This document shows, piece after piece, positions 41,373 through 50,089 of a stretch of 64,000 bases of DNA. Each line of letters starts with the position of its first letter. Position 1 is the first letter of the stretch. A model generated the notes under the pieces. The model made no database searches. It was not told the origin of the DNA and saw only the letters and a program-made list of their open reading frames with translations. Location of the stretch: contig NZ_ABJL02000008.1 in assembly GCF_000172175.1 (NCBI RefSeq), positions 124,001-188,000 on the forward strand, read 5' to 3'. Source of the DNA: Bacteroides intestinalis DSM 17393. Lineage in GTDB: Bacteria; Bacteroidota; Bacteroidia; Bacteroidales; Bacteroidaceae. A program made the position numbers and the translations under genes.

Positions 41373-44300
41373 TTATTCTTTTACAACGCTTACGTACAGA
41401 GAGAAATCGTCAAAGTTAAGTTCCGTGCCGTTTTCCACCTCATCGGTCAGCGTCAGTGAGGTTCCTAAAACCTGGTTACAAATATAGTCTTTATATTCGT
41501 TTACCGCATCATCTGTTTGCTGATTTTTTGATAATGTAATCTTTATTTTGTCTGTTATCTCCAAACCGCTTGATTTGCGAATATTTTGAATACGGTTAAC
41601 CAGTTCACGGGCAATACCTTCGCGGCGAAGCTCTTCTGTTACGGTTACATCCAGGGCAACAGTCAGCTTTCCTTCGTTGGCAACCAGCCATCCCGGAATG
41701 TCTTCGCTGAAGATTTCTACGTCAGTAGCTTCCACAAGCACATCCGTACCATTCAGTTGCAAAGTATAAGAACCGTTCTTTTCCAGTTCGGCGATAGCGT
41801 CCTGTGACATTTCTGCTACAGCAGCAGCTACGGCTTTCATCTGTTTGCCGAATTTCGGTCCCATCTTCTTGAAGTCACATTTCACTTTCTTCACCAGCAC
41901 ACCGGCGGCACCGTCTACGAACTTGATATCCTTCACGTTCACTTCGCTCATGATAAGTGCCTTTACAGCTTCGATGTGGGCACGTTGTTCCTCGTCTACT
42001 ACCGGTATCATGATACATTGCAGCGGCTGGCGTACTTTGATATTCACCTTGCGGCGCAAAGCCAATACCATAGAAGTTACGTCTTGTGCCATTTGCATGC
42101 GGACTTCCAGTTCCTTGTCTATCATTTCCTCCTTATATTCGGGGAATTTAGCCAAGTGTACGGATACCACGTTGTCGCGTCCCGTTGCAGTAACCAAGTC
42201 CATATAGAGCTTGTCGGCATAGAACGGAGCGATGGGCGACATCAATTTGGCAACGGTTTCCAGACAAGTGTACAGAGTCTGGTAAGCAGATAACTTATCC
42301 TGCGTAAATTCACCACCCCAGAAACGTTTACGGTTCAGACGAACATACCAGTTGGAGAGGTTGTCATTTACGAAGTCGGATATCAGACGTCCGGCCTTTG
42401 TCGGCTCGTATTCGCTATAGCAAGTATCCACTTCTTTCACCAGTGTATTCAGTACAGAGAGTATCCAACGGTCGATTTCAGGGCGTTCAGCCATCGGCAC
42501 GTCAGCTTCCTTGTATTCGAATCCGTCTACATTGGCGTAGAGTGAGAAGAAAGAATACGTATTATATAATGTACCGAAGAATTTACGACGAACTTCTTCG
42601 ATGCCGTCTACGTCGAATTTCAGGTTATCCCACGGAGAAGAATTGGTGATCATGTACCAGCGCAAGGGGTCGGACCCGTATTTCTCGATAGTTGAGAAAG
42701 GATCTACACCATTGCCCAGACGCTTGGACATCTTGTTACCATTCTTGTCAAGTACCAATCCGTTAGAGATAACAGCCTTGTAGGAGATAGTATCGAATAC
42801 CATTGAAGCGATTGCATGGAGCGTAAAGAACCAACCGCGAGTCTGATCCACACCTTCGGCGATAAAGTCGGCGGGGTAAACCTGATGGCTATCCAGCAAT
42901 TCTTTGTTCTCGAACGGATAGTGGATTTGTGCATACGGCATGGCACCGGAATCGAACCATACGTCTATCAGGTCCGCTTCACGCTTCATGGGCTTGCCGT
43001 CTTTGGATACGAGGATGATATCATCCACATACGGACGGTGCAAGTCTATCTTATCATAATTTTCTCCATTGTACTCACCGGGTACGAAACCTTTATCCTT
43101 ATAAGGATTGGACTTCATGAATCCGGCAGCTACGGATTTCTCTATTTCATTATAAAGCTCTTCAACCGAACCGATGCAGATTTCCTCGCTGTTGTCTTCC
43201 GTGCGCCAGATAGGCAGCGGAGTACCCCAGTAACGTGAACGGCTCAGGTTCCAGTCGTTCAGATTTTCCAGCCACTTGCCAAAACGTCCTGTACCGGTGC
43301 TTTCCGGTTTCCAGTTGATTGTCTTGTTCAGTTCAATCATGCGGTCTTTGCAAGCGGTAGAGCGGATGAACCAGCTATCTAACGGATAATACAATACCGG
43401 TTTGTCCGTACGCCAGCAGTGCGGGTAATTGTGCACATGCTTCTCTATCTTGAACGCCTGGTTGTTGGCTTTCATCATCATGCAGAGACTTACATCGAGA
43501 CTTTCGTCCTGATCGGTCAGATTCGGGTCGTAAGCGTTCTTCACGAAACGGCCTGCATATTCCTTATATAAGTCTACGTTTACACGCTCTTTCACGAAGT
43601 TCTCATCCAGTTCGTCCAATTTATAGAACTTACCAGTCAGGTCCACCATCGGGCGGAGTTCACCTTTCTTATTGATGAGTTGCAAAGGCGGAACGCCGGC
43701 GGCTTTCGCTACCTGGGCATCGTCCGCACCGAATGTCGGAGCGATATGTACGATACCTGTACCGTCTTCCGTAGTCACATAGTCACCTGAGATTACACGG
43801 AATGCACCTTCACCCGGATTTACCCACGGTATCAGTTGCTCATACTCCATACCCACAAGGTCCGGACCTTTATACTCTCCTACAATTTTGAACGGTATCA
43901 GCTTATCTCCCGGTTTGTAATCTTCCAGAGCGATGTCTTCCGCTTTTTTATTGAAGTGTGTGTAGAGCAAAGCTTTGGCAAGTACAACGGTGATTTTTTC
44001 TCCGGTGTATCCATTGTAGCTTTGTACGGCTACATAATCTATCTTCGGACCTACGCAAAGCGCGGTATTTGAAGGCAATGTCCATGGAGTGGTGGTCCAT
44101 GCAATGAAATATGGAGTCCCCCACTCTGCCATTTCCGGCTTCGGGTTCTTCATCTTGAACTGTGCCACACAGGTCACATCCTTCACGTCGCGATAACAAC
44201 CGGGCTGGTTCAATTCGTGTGAGCTCAGACCTGTTCCGGCAGCGGGAGAATAAGGCTGTATGGTATATCCTTTATAAAGATACCCTTTCGTATAGAGTTG

Positions 44301-44798
44301 CTTTAACAGCCACCACAAGGTTTCGATGTAGCGGTTGTCGTAGGTAATATAAGGATCGGTCATGTCTACCCAATACCCCATCTTGTGAGTCAGATCTTCC
44401 CATTCTTTGGTGAATTTCATCACATCTTTGCGGCAAGCAGCGTTATAGTCGGCTACGGAGATCGTTTTACCGATATCTTCCTTGGTGATACCCATTGCTT
44501 TTTCCACTCCCAGTTCCACAGGAAGTCCGTGTGTGTCCCATCCGGCTTTACGTTTCACCAGGAAACCTTTCATGGTTTTGTAACGGCAGAAAATATCTTT
44601 GATGGAGCGAGCCATTACGTGGTGAATGCCCGGCATACCGTTGGCAGAGGGCGGTCCTTCATAAAAAACGAAAGAAGGACAGCCTTCACGTTCTGTCATA
44701 CTCTTGGCGAAAACCTGGTTCTCGTCCCATTTCTTCAACACTTCCGCGTTTACCTTTGAGAGGTCGAACTGCGAATATTCGGCAAACTTCTTACCCAT
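41373..44798 (-). CDS. ileS: Isoleucyl-tRNA synthetase
   Basis: A 1141-residue class I synthetase. The HIGH-type motif appears as GIHH in ANGMPGIHHVMARS and the KMSKS loop as KMSKR (NKMSKRLGN). An editing domain (WTTTPWTLPSNTALCVG region) and a C-terminal anticodon-binding region are present. The length and KMSKR form fit the eukaryote-like IleS2 type typical of Bacteroidetes. A -7 box TAACTTTG on the minus strand lies at 44884-44891. Confidence 0.96.
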   Translation of the reverse strand: MGKKFAEYSQFDLSKVNAEVLKKWDENQVFAKSMTEREGCPSFVFYEGPPSANGMPGIHHVMARSIKDIFCRYKTMKGFLVKRKAGWDTHGLPVELGVEKAMGITKEDIGKTISVADYNAACRKDVMKFTKEWEDLTHKMGYWVDMTDPYITYDNRYIETLWWLLKQLYTKGYLYKGYTIQPYSPAAGTGLSSHELNQPGCYRDVKDVTCVAQFKMKNPKPEMAEWGTPYFIAWTTTPWTLPSNTALCVGPKIDYVAVQSYNGYTGEKITVVLAKALLYTHFNKKAEDIALEDYKPGDKLIPFKIVGEYKGPDLVGMEYEQLIPWVNPGEGAFRVISGDYVTTEDGTGIVHIAPTFGADDAQVAKAAGVPPLQLINKKGELRPMVDLTGKFYKLDELDENFVKERVNVDLYKEYAGRFVKNAYDPNLTDQDESLDVSLCMMMKANNQAFKIEKHVHNYPHCWRTDKPVLYYPLDSWFIRSTACKDRMIELNKTINWKPESTGTGRFGKWLENLNDWNLSRSRYWGTPLPIWRTEDNSEEICIGSVEELYNEIEKSVAAGFMKSNPYKDKGFVPGEYNGENYDKIDLHRPYVDDIILVSKDGKPMKREADLIDVWFDSGAMPYAQIHYPFENKELLDSHQVYPADFIAEGVDQTRGWFFTLHAIASMVFDTISYKAVISNGLVLDKNGNKMSKRLGNGVDPFSTIEKYGSDPLRWYMITNSSPWDNLKFDVDGIEEVRRKFFGTLYNTYSFFSLYANVDGFEYKEADVPMAERPEIDRWILSVLNTLVKEVDTCYSEYEPTKAGRLISDFVNDNLSNWYVRLNRKRFWGGEFTQDKLSAYQTLYTCLETVAKLMSPIAPFYADKLYMDLVTATGRDNVVSVHLAKFPEYKEEMIDKELEVRMQMAQDVTSMVLALRRKVNIKVRQPLQCIMIPVVDEEQRAHIEAVKALIMSEVNVKDIKFVDGAAGVLVKKVKCDFKKMGPKFGKQMKAVAAAVAEMSQDAIAELEKNGSYTLQLNGTDVLVEATDVEIFSEDIPGWLVANEGKLTVALDVTVTEELRREGIARELVNRIQNIRKSSGLEITDKIKITLSKNQQTDDAVNEYKDYICNQVLGTSLTLTDEVENGTELNFDDFSLYVSVVKE

Positions 44799-44883
44799 CT
44801 TATTTGCAATTTAACTATTTACAATTTAACGATTAAGGGGGTACTTTGAGACGTGCTAAAGCGACCCTCCTTATTTTAAGGGT

Positions 44884-44891
44884 GCAAAGTT
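44884..44891 (-). promoter_or_regulatory. -7 box upstream of ileS
   Basis: CAAAGTTA on the plus strand, read as TAACTTTG; 85 bases before the ileS ATG. No T-box-like structure is seen in the leader. Confidence 0.4.
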
Positions 44892-44984
44892 ACAAAAAAG
44901 TTAGAGAAAAGATATTATTGAATAGAAAAAAACTATTTTTGCCTGTCGTAATTGATTATTCACCAAAACATCAAAAATAATAGT

Positions 44985-45542
44985 ATGGACAAAGATCTAA
45001 AAAAGGTTGTGGTGCTTCTGGCACACCCCAACATGGAAAACTCACAAGCCAATAAAGCCCTGTTTGATGCCATAAAGGAAATGGATGATGTGGCTATTTT
45101 CAATTTATATGAGATGCCGGATGAGAATATCCTTAATATGGATGCATGGAGCCGGATTATATCTCATGCCAATGCAGTGATATATCAATTCCCATTTTAT
45201 TGGATGTCGGCACCGTCTTTATTAAAGAAATGGCAGGACGGGATATTTACCTATTTGGCAAAAACTCCGGCAGTAGCTGGTAAGCCTTTACTGGTAGCCA
45301 CCACTACCGGTTCCGAATTTGATGCGTACCGAAGCGGAGGAAGAAACCGCTTCACGGTGGATGAACTTTTGCGTCCTTATCAGTGTGGTGCTGTACATGC
45401 AGGAATGATATGGCAGACTCCTTTTGTGGTGTATGGTATGGGAACACCCGATGCGGAAAAGAATATTGCCTTGGCAGCGGACCTTTATAAAAAACGGGTG
45501 ATGGTACTTATCGGGAAAAACAAATCGGAAGATAGCTGGTAA
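44985..45542 (+). CDS. NAD(P)H-dependent flavodoxin-fold oxidoreductase
   Basis: A 185-residue flavoprotein of the NQO/KefF/MdaB type. It has LLAHPNMENSQANKALFDA at the start (flavin phosphate loop) and the quinone-reductase block YQFPFYWMSAPSLLKKWQD, then GKPLLVATTTGS. It reduces quinones with NAD(P)H. Start at 44985 is preferred over one 33 bases upstream. Confidence 0.9.
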   Translation: MDKDLKKVVVLLAHPNMENSQANKALFDAIKEMDDVAIFNLYEMPDENILNMDAWSRIISHANAVIYQFPFYWMSAPSLLKKWQDGIFTYLAKTPAVAGKPLLVATTTGSEFDAYRSGGRNRFTVDELLRPYQCGAVHAGMIWQTPFVVYGMGTPDAEKNIALAADLYKKRVMVLIGKNKSEDSW

Positions 45543-45566
45543 AGTGTAAAGTATCGGTTGAAACAC

Positions 45567-45597
45567 TTGATTTTGCCTTTACAATGTCGTATATTTG
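45567..45597 (+). promoter_or_regulatory. Promoter of the small-peptide unit
   Basis: TTG at 45567-45569 and TATATTTG at 45590-45597, 20 bases apart, an excellent Bacteroides promoter in a stretch with no large gene. Confidence 0.7.
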
Positions 45598-45644
45598 TAG
45601 ACGTTTTAAGCTAAGTTTTATTATAAACCTAAACCCTTGGTGAA

Positions 45645-45746
45645 ATGGCAAAAGTTATTCTTTCTTTTTGGAGCACTTCTGGATGGTGCATTAATTTGAC
45701 AAATGTTTCATCTAAAGCAGGCTGTCTGCCGGATACCTATGGGTGA
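45645..45746 (+). CDS. Putative 33-aa small peptide
   Basis: A 33-codon frame (MAKVILSFWSTSGWCINL, ending KAGCLPDTYG). It has a promoter 48 bases upstream of its ATG and a terminator about 80 bases after its stop, so it forms its own transcription unit of roughly 260 nt. The peptide has a hydrophobic start, two Cys and a Gly/Pro-rich end. It could be a secreted or membrane-active peptide, a leader peptide, or the unit could act as a small RNA. I recognise no family. Confidence 0.5.
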   Translation: MAKVILSFWSTSGWCINLTNVSSKAGCLPDTYG

Positions 45747-45826
45747 TTTACTCGGTAACAAATTAAATCGATTATAGTTATTTCAGACGTTTCGTTTTTG
45801 GAATAATAATAGGCAAAAAAGAAGAT

Positions 45827-45866
45827 AAGGTGGTATTTCCTCACAAGGATTTGCCACCTTCTTTTG
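45827..45866 (+). terminator. Terminator of the small-peptide unit
   Basis: AAGGTGG pairs with CCACCTT, with inner TCCT/AGGA pairing, followed by CTTTTGTT. Confidence 0.75.
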
Positions 45867-46179
45867 TTGATATATATTTAAATTGGGATTGAAAGTATAT
45901 TTCTGTGCTGTTAATAAACATTGGATACGTTCTTAAAAAACGTTCTGATTATTCTTTAAAAACGTTGTTTGCGGTTATTAATGAGTTAATTTAGATGTTA
46001 AGATTTCAGATCTTTTTATGGACTTAATTCATTCCTCTAAAAGAAATCATTTAATTAAGAAATGCGTAGAAAAAAAGAAAAAGTTTTTTCAAGAGAACAT
46101 TGGTAGTTTATTTATTAACGTCAGTTTACCTCGTTCATGGTAAAAACAAGTTCCAGTTATAATCTTTTTCTGATTGAAA
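45867..46179. other. AT-rich spacer
   Basis: About 310 AT-rich bases before the next promoter. I see no gene and no strong structure apart from a small ACGTT/AACGT dyad near 45930. Confidence 0.5.
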
Positions 46180-46211
46180 TTTGTCCTTTCCCTGTCATAT
46201 CCGTAACTTTG
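46180..46211 (+). promoter_or_regulatory. Promoter of the 185-aa membrane protein gene
   Basis: TTTG at 46180-46183 and TAACTTTG at 46204-46211, exactly 20 bases apart; ATG 18 bases after. Confidence 0.75.
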
Positions 46212-46229
46212 TAAATCAAAGAACCCGAT

Positions 46230-46787
46230 ATGAATCAGGAATTACTAGAACGAACACTAAAGAACCGCCGGATAGAACTGACGAATCAGGAGAAAAAGGA
46301 TTATTATCCTAAAGAGAATCTTTTTATTCTCTTGTTTGCTTCTGCTATCGTACTGCTAATGCCATTGATGGCAAGGCTCAAGGGGGAGATTATAGAAACG
46401 GAGTTTTTATGGTTTTCCGTATTGTTTCCTGCCGTCTCTGTTGCGGTCATTTACATCACTTATTGGAATAAGAAGAATACACTCAAACTGCATTACATCA
46501 ACACAGCTCTTACTCCGCAAGAACAGCAAAATGTATTGATGCGACTGGCAAAGGAAAATCGCTGGAAAATAATTCTGTGCAATAAGCGACAATTTGTAGC
46601 GGATGATATGTGTATGCGTTGGCATGTACGTGTTGTCGTCATTTTCGGAAATCCGCACATGGCTTATAATAGCCGTTGTAATCCTACTAATAATCGTTGG
46701 CACGCTTCCGGTGGCAGGAATTGGGATAATCTGGAAATGATTCGCCAAGCTATCGAAAAAGAATGGGCAATTAAAAATAAGAACTAA
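46230..46787 (+). CDS. Unknown membrane protein, 185 aa
   Basis: Two adjacent transmembrane segments (LFILLFASAIVLLMPLMARL and FLWFSVLFPAVSVAVIYITYW) are followed by a cytoplasmic or periplasmic C-terminal domain rich in Trp and Arg (MRWHVRVVVIFGNPHMAYN). The end carries an Asn-rich NSRCNPTNNRWHASGG. No known family. It has its own good promoter. Confidence 0.75.
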   Translation: MNQELLERTLKNRRIELTNQEKKDYYPKENLFILLFASAIVLLMPLMARLKGEIIETEFLWFSVLFPAVSVAVIYITYWNKKNTLKLHYINTALTPQEQQNVLMRLAKENRWKIILCNKRQFVADDMCMRWHVRVVVIFGNPHMAYNSRCNPTNNRWHASGGRNWDNLEMIRQAIEKEWAIKNKN

Positions 46788-46915
46788 AAATACTCTGCCG
46801 TTATCTCAGGATATCACATTTCTTGTATGAATTCTTGAAATGAGAGTAGATGATTATCACAATATCCTCTTTTTTTGTATCATTGCAAGTATAATTCTCA
46901 AAAGAACATACTATT

Positions 46916-47617
46916 ATGAAAACTAGATTTTTATTATTTGCCGTATTTCTATTGGTTTGTAGCACTGCATTCAGTCAGGAGGCTGATAATGCGAAGTATA
47001 TCGAAGTTACCGGAACTTCGGAAATAACTCTTGTGCCCGACGAGATTCATTATCTTATCGAGATTAAAGAATATTGGGAAGAGGAATTTGACGGAAAGTC
47101 CAAACCGGAGAATTATCGGACTAAAGTGCCATTGATCGGAATAGAGAGAAATTTGAGAGCTGCCTTGCGAAAGATTGGGATTCCGGAAGACGCCATCCGT
47201 ACACAAGAGGTAGGTGATTATTGGCGTGAACGCGGATTTGAATTCCTGGTATCTAAACGGTTTGATATTACGTTGACCGATTTTAGTCAGATTGATGAGA
47301 TTCTAAAGGTTATCGATATGAAAGGCATCAGCTACATGCGCATCGGAGAACTGAAGAATAAAGATATGCAGGTTTATCGGCAACAAGGTAAGATAGAGGC
47401 ACTGAAAGCTGCACAAAAGAAAGCAGGATATTTGGTGGAAGCATTAGGCAAACGCCTGGGAGATGTCATCCGCATTGTCGAACCGCAGGAAAGTGCAGGT
47501 TATCCCCGGTATTTTGCAGCTCAGAGCAATGTGAGTTCATCACAGTCAGAAGCTTACGATGCTTTCCGTACGATAAAACTGAATTATTCGATGCTGGTGA
47601 GATTCGAGATAAAGTAG
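46916..47617 (+). CDS. SIMPL-domain (DUF541) exported protein
   Basis: A 233-residue protein with a signal peptide (FLLFAVFLLVCSTAFS) and the SIMPL fold: IEVTGTSEITLVPDEIHYLI near the start and a C-terminal KLNYSMLVRFEIK strand. SIMPL/BP26-like proteins are periplasmic and of unclear function, sometimes linked to oxidative stress. Confidence 0.9.
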   Translation: MKTRFLLFAVFLLVCSTAFSQEADNAKYIEVTGTSEITLVPDEIHYLIEIKEYWEEEFDGKSKPENYRTKVPLIGIERNLRAALRKIGIPEDAIRTQEVGDYWRERGFEFLVSKRFDITLTDFSQIDEILKVIDMKGISYMRIGELKNKDMQVYRQQGKIEALKAAQKKAGYLVEALGKRLGDVIRIVEPQESAGYPRYFAAQSNVSSSQSEAYDAFRTIKLNYSMLVRFEIK

Positions 47618-47685
47618 AAATAAAAAGATTTATTTCTTTTGTTACTGTGGCATTAAAGTGTAACGTTTGTACAAAACGTAATGTT

Positions 47686-48057
47686 ATGGGAAAAGTAAAA
47701 GAGCCAGCTGCAACTTACTATAGCCGTCCGATGCTGAATGCCTTGCGCAATCACATAAAAGACAGAATAGAACAAATGGACGATGCCGTGCTATTGTCTA
47801 AAATCAGCAGCATGCTCGATAAAGATGAGGAAAGCTTTGAGGAGCGTTATCAACGTGCCAAAGAATTTGCATATACACATCTTGACAGGGAATTTGCAGA
47901 AGAACTTGAAAAAGAGAATTTTCTGATAGGCAAACCTATACCCTGCCAATATACTGATGAGGAATTTGAAAAAGAATCAAAACAGTCAGAAGCCAGCGGT
48001 ATTGCTACTGATGAAGAAGTAAAAGTCGCTTTCAATTTATGGCTGAACTTAAAGTAA
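47686..48057 (+). CDS. Putative antitoxin
   Basis: A 123-residue acidic protein (MGKVKEPAATYYSRPMLNAL) with a helical, charged body and no membrane segment. Start at the ATG 47686; a GTG at 47647 gives an unlikely Cys-rich extension. It overlaps the toxin-like gene by 19 bases. The pairing and size suggest a ParD/RelB-like antitoxin, but the DNA-binding motif is not obvious. Confidence 0.7.
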   Translation: MGKVKEPAATYYSRPMLNALRNHIKDRIEQMDDAVLLSKISSMLDKDEESFEERYQRAKEFAYTHLDREFAEELEKENFLIGKPIPCQYTDEEFEKESKQSEASGIATDEEVKVAFNLWLNLK

Positions 48058-48329
48058 TCTGGACAAATCGGGCACTTGCCGTATTTCAAAAGACTGTATA
48101 TTGGTATGCTGCAAATCTGGGAATACAATTCGCTGTCACCTTTGCAAAGAATGTAGATGAAGCGATGTGCAAGATTTTATTAATGCCCACTGTTGGCCAG
48201 CTCGAAAAACGTGGAAAAGACAAGAAATATAGGTCTATTCTATCTCATCCTCTATGTAGAATTTATTATTGGTACAATAATACGGAAATACATATTGTCT
48301 GGCTACGTTTCAATAAAATGAATAAATAA
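48039..48329 (+). CDS. ParE/RelE-family toxin
   Basis: A 96-residue basic protein of the ParE/RelE superfamily: KVIWTNRALAVFQKTVYWY at the start, then a RGKDKKYRSILSHPLCRIYY central strand pair and IHIVWLRFNKMNK at the end. The fold and coupled upstream acidic gene make this a type II toxin-antitoxin module. Whether it is a gyrase poison or an mRNase is not decidable from sequence. Confidence 0.82.
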   Translation: MAELKVIWTNRALAVFQKTVYWYAANLGIQFAVTFAKNVDEAMCKILLMPTVGQLEKRGKDKKYRSILSHPLCRIYYWYNNTEIHIVWLRFNKMNK

Positions 48330-48339
48330 TCCGATTGTT

Positions 48340-49872
48340 TTATTTCTTCATCCTTACCTCATACAAGTCGCTTCTTCTGTCTTTCAGATTGCGTACACTG
48401 CCGTAAGTATGCAATTCATTCAATAAATCCAGATCCACATCGGATACCAGTATCATTTCTGTATTCGGTGTGGCTTCTGCACGCTTCCCATCCGTCGGAA
48501 ATGCAAAGTCGCAGGGAGTAAATACACCTGACTGTGCATACTGAATATCCATATTGTGCACGCGCGGAAGATTACCTACACTACCAGCAATGACTACGAA
48601 ACATTCATTTTCGATAGCACGGGCATGAGCGCATACCTTTACACGTGAGTAAGCATTTTGCGTATCTGTCAGGAAAGGAACGAATAAAATCTGCATACCC
48701 TGGTCTGCCATAATACGGGATAATTCCGGAAATTCCACATCGTAGCAAATCAGTACGCCGATCTTAGCACAGTCCGTATCGAATGTCTGCAAAGCCTTTC
48801 CGCCACTTAATCCCCAGCTTTTTATTTCATCGGGGGTGACGTGCAACTTCTCATACATCTCAAAACTACCATCACGACGACAAAGGAAACCGACATTATA
48901 CAAAAGTCCATCTTCTTTAATAAGCGGCATGCTACCCGTAATGATATTGATATTGTAACTGATAGCCAACTTTACAAATCGTTCTCTAATCTCCTCAGTA
49001 TAAGCCGCCAGTCCGCGAATGGCCTGTGACTCCCCTTCATTATTGAATTTTGCCATCAGCGGAGCATTGAAGTATTCGGGGAAAAGAATGAAGTCACTCT
49101 TATAATCGGATACAGCATCCACAAAGAATTCTACCTGTTCAAACAGGTCATCCAGTGTTTGATAACTACGCATCTGCCACTGCACCAATCCTACGCGCAC
49201 GGTGGTTTTCGGTGCAATATATTCTTCCGTAGGTTCCTGATAGTAAATGTTATCCCATTGCAACAGACAAGCATAATGCTTGGACTCTTCATCATTAGGC
49301 AGGTAATTGCGCATCACCTTGCGTACGTGGAAATCATTGGAAAGCTGAAAGGTCAATACGGGGTCGAAAATTTCTTTCTGCTTTACCTTATCTATATACT
49401 CTTTCGGGCGGAGTTGATCCGAGTATTTATAATAGTTGGGAATACGCCCACCGAACATAATAGCTTTCAGATTCAGAGTTTCGCAAAGCTCCTTGCGGTA
49501 TTCGTACATACGGCGTGCCAGGCGAAGCCCACGGTATTGGGGATGAATAAAGACTTCAATGCCATATAATATATTGCCTTTAGGATTATGGGTATTAAAG
49601 GTTTCTTTACCCGTCACCTGTGCATAAGTATGATCGTTCTTCACATCATCGTAATTCACAATGATGGAAAGTGCGCAGCCGACAATCTTTTCGTCTACCA
49701 CGGTTACAATCTGTCCTTCGGGGAAAATTCGGATGAGTTTTTCAATTTGTTTGTGTGTCCAAAACACATCGCTGCCATCCGTATATACACGGGTAAATGA
49801 TTGCGCCAGTTGCTCGTAGTCTTCTATCTGTAAATTACGCAACTGTACTTTGTTGATTTTCAATGAGTCCAT
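48340..49872 (-). CDS. GNAT acetyltransferase-nitrilase fusion
   Basis: A 510-residue two-domain protein. Residues 1 to about 215 are a GNAT fold (HPQYRGLRLARRMYEYRK carries the acetyl-CoA loop). Residues about 225-505 are a carbon-nitrogen hydrolase with the Glu-Lys-Cys triad: FPEYFN (Glu), EKLHVTP (Lys) and ICYDVEFPE (Cys). The two halves are also fused in other Bacteroidetes. The substrate is unknown. Confidence 0.92.
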   Translation of the reverse strand: MDSLKINKVQLRNLQIEDYEQLAQSFTRVYTDGSDVFWTHKQIEKLIRIFPEGQIVTVVDEKIVGCALSIIVNYDDVKNDHTYAQVTGKETFNTHNPKGNILYGIEVFIHPQYRGLRLARRMYEYRKELCETLNLKAIMFGGRIPNYYKYSDQLRPKEYIDKVKQKEIFDPVLTFQLSNDFHVRKVMRNYLPNDEESKHYACLLQWDNIYYQEPTEEYIAPKTTVRVGLVQWQMRSYQTLDDLFEQVEFFVDAVSDYKSDFILFPEYFNAPLMAKFNNEGESQAIRGLAAYTEEIRERFVKLAISYNINIITGSMPLIKEDGLLYNVGFLCRRDGSFEMYEKLHVTPDEIKSWGLSGGKALQTFDTDCAKIGVLICYDVEFPELSRIMADQGMQILFVPFLTDTQNAYSRVKVCAHARAIENECFVVIAGSVGNLPRVHNMDIQYAQSGVFTPCDFAFPTDGKRAEATPNTEMILVSDVDLDLLNELHTYGSVRNLKDRRSDLYEVRMKK

Positions 49873-50031
49873 AATGTCTCTTTTTTATACCAAAAGTTAA
49901 ATCCGCTGCAAAGGTACGGTTTAAACTTATACATTGTCTCCCGGAATGCATATTTTTGTGAGAGACTGATTTTGCAATAAAAAGAAATGAGGATTTAACA
50001 CTTTAGGGATAAGAGTATTTTGCTTTTTTTA

Positions 50032-50039
50032 TACTTTTG
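50032..50039 (+). promoter_or_regulatory. -7 box upstream of the Oar-like receptor
   Basis: TACTTTTG, 50 bases before the ATG at 50090; no good -33 box. Confidence 0.45.
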
Positions 50040-50089
50040 CATCGTTTTCTACAACTTTCAGTTTATTTCTTATTTAAATTTTAAAAATC

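Noticed and set aside
44799..44984. T-box or other riboswitch in the ileS leader
   Set aside because: No specifier stem, antiterminator or terminator pair visible; T-boxes are not expected in Bacteroides.
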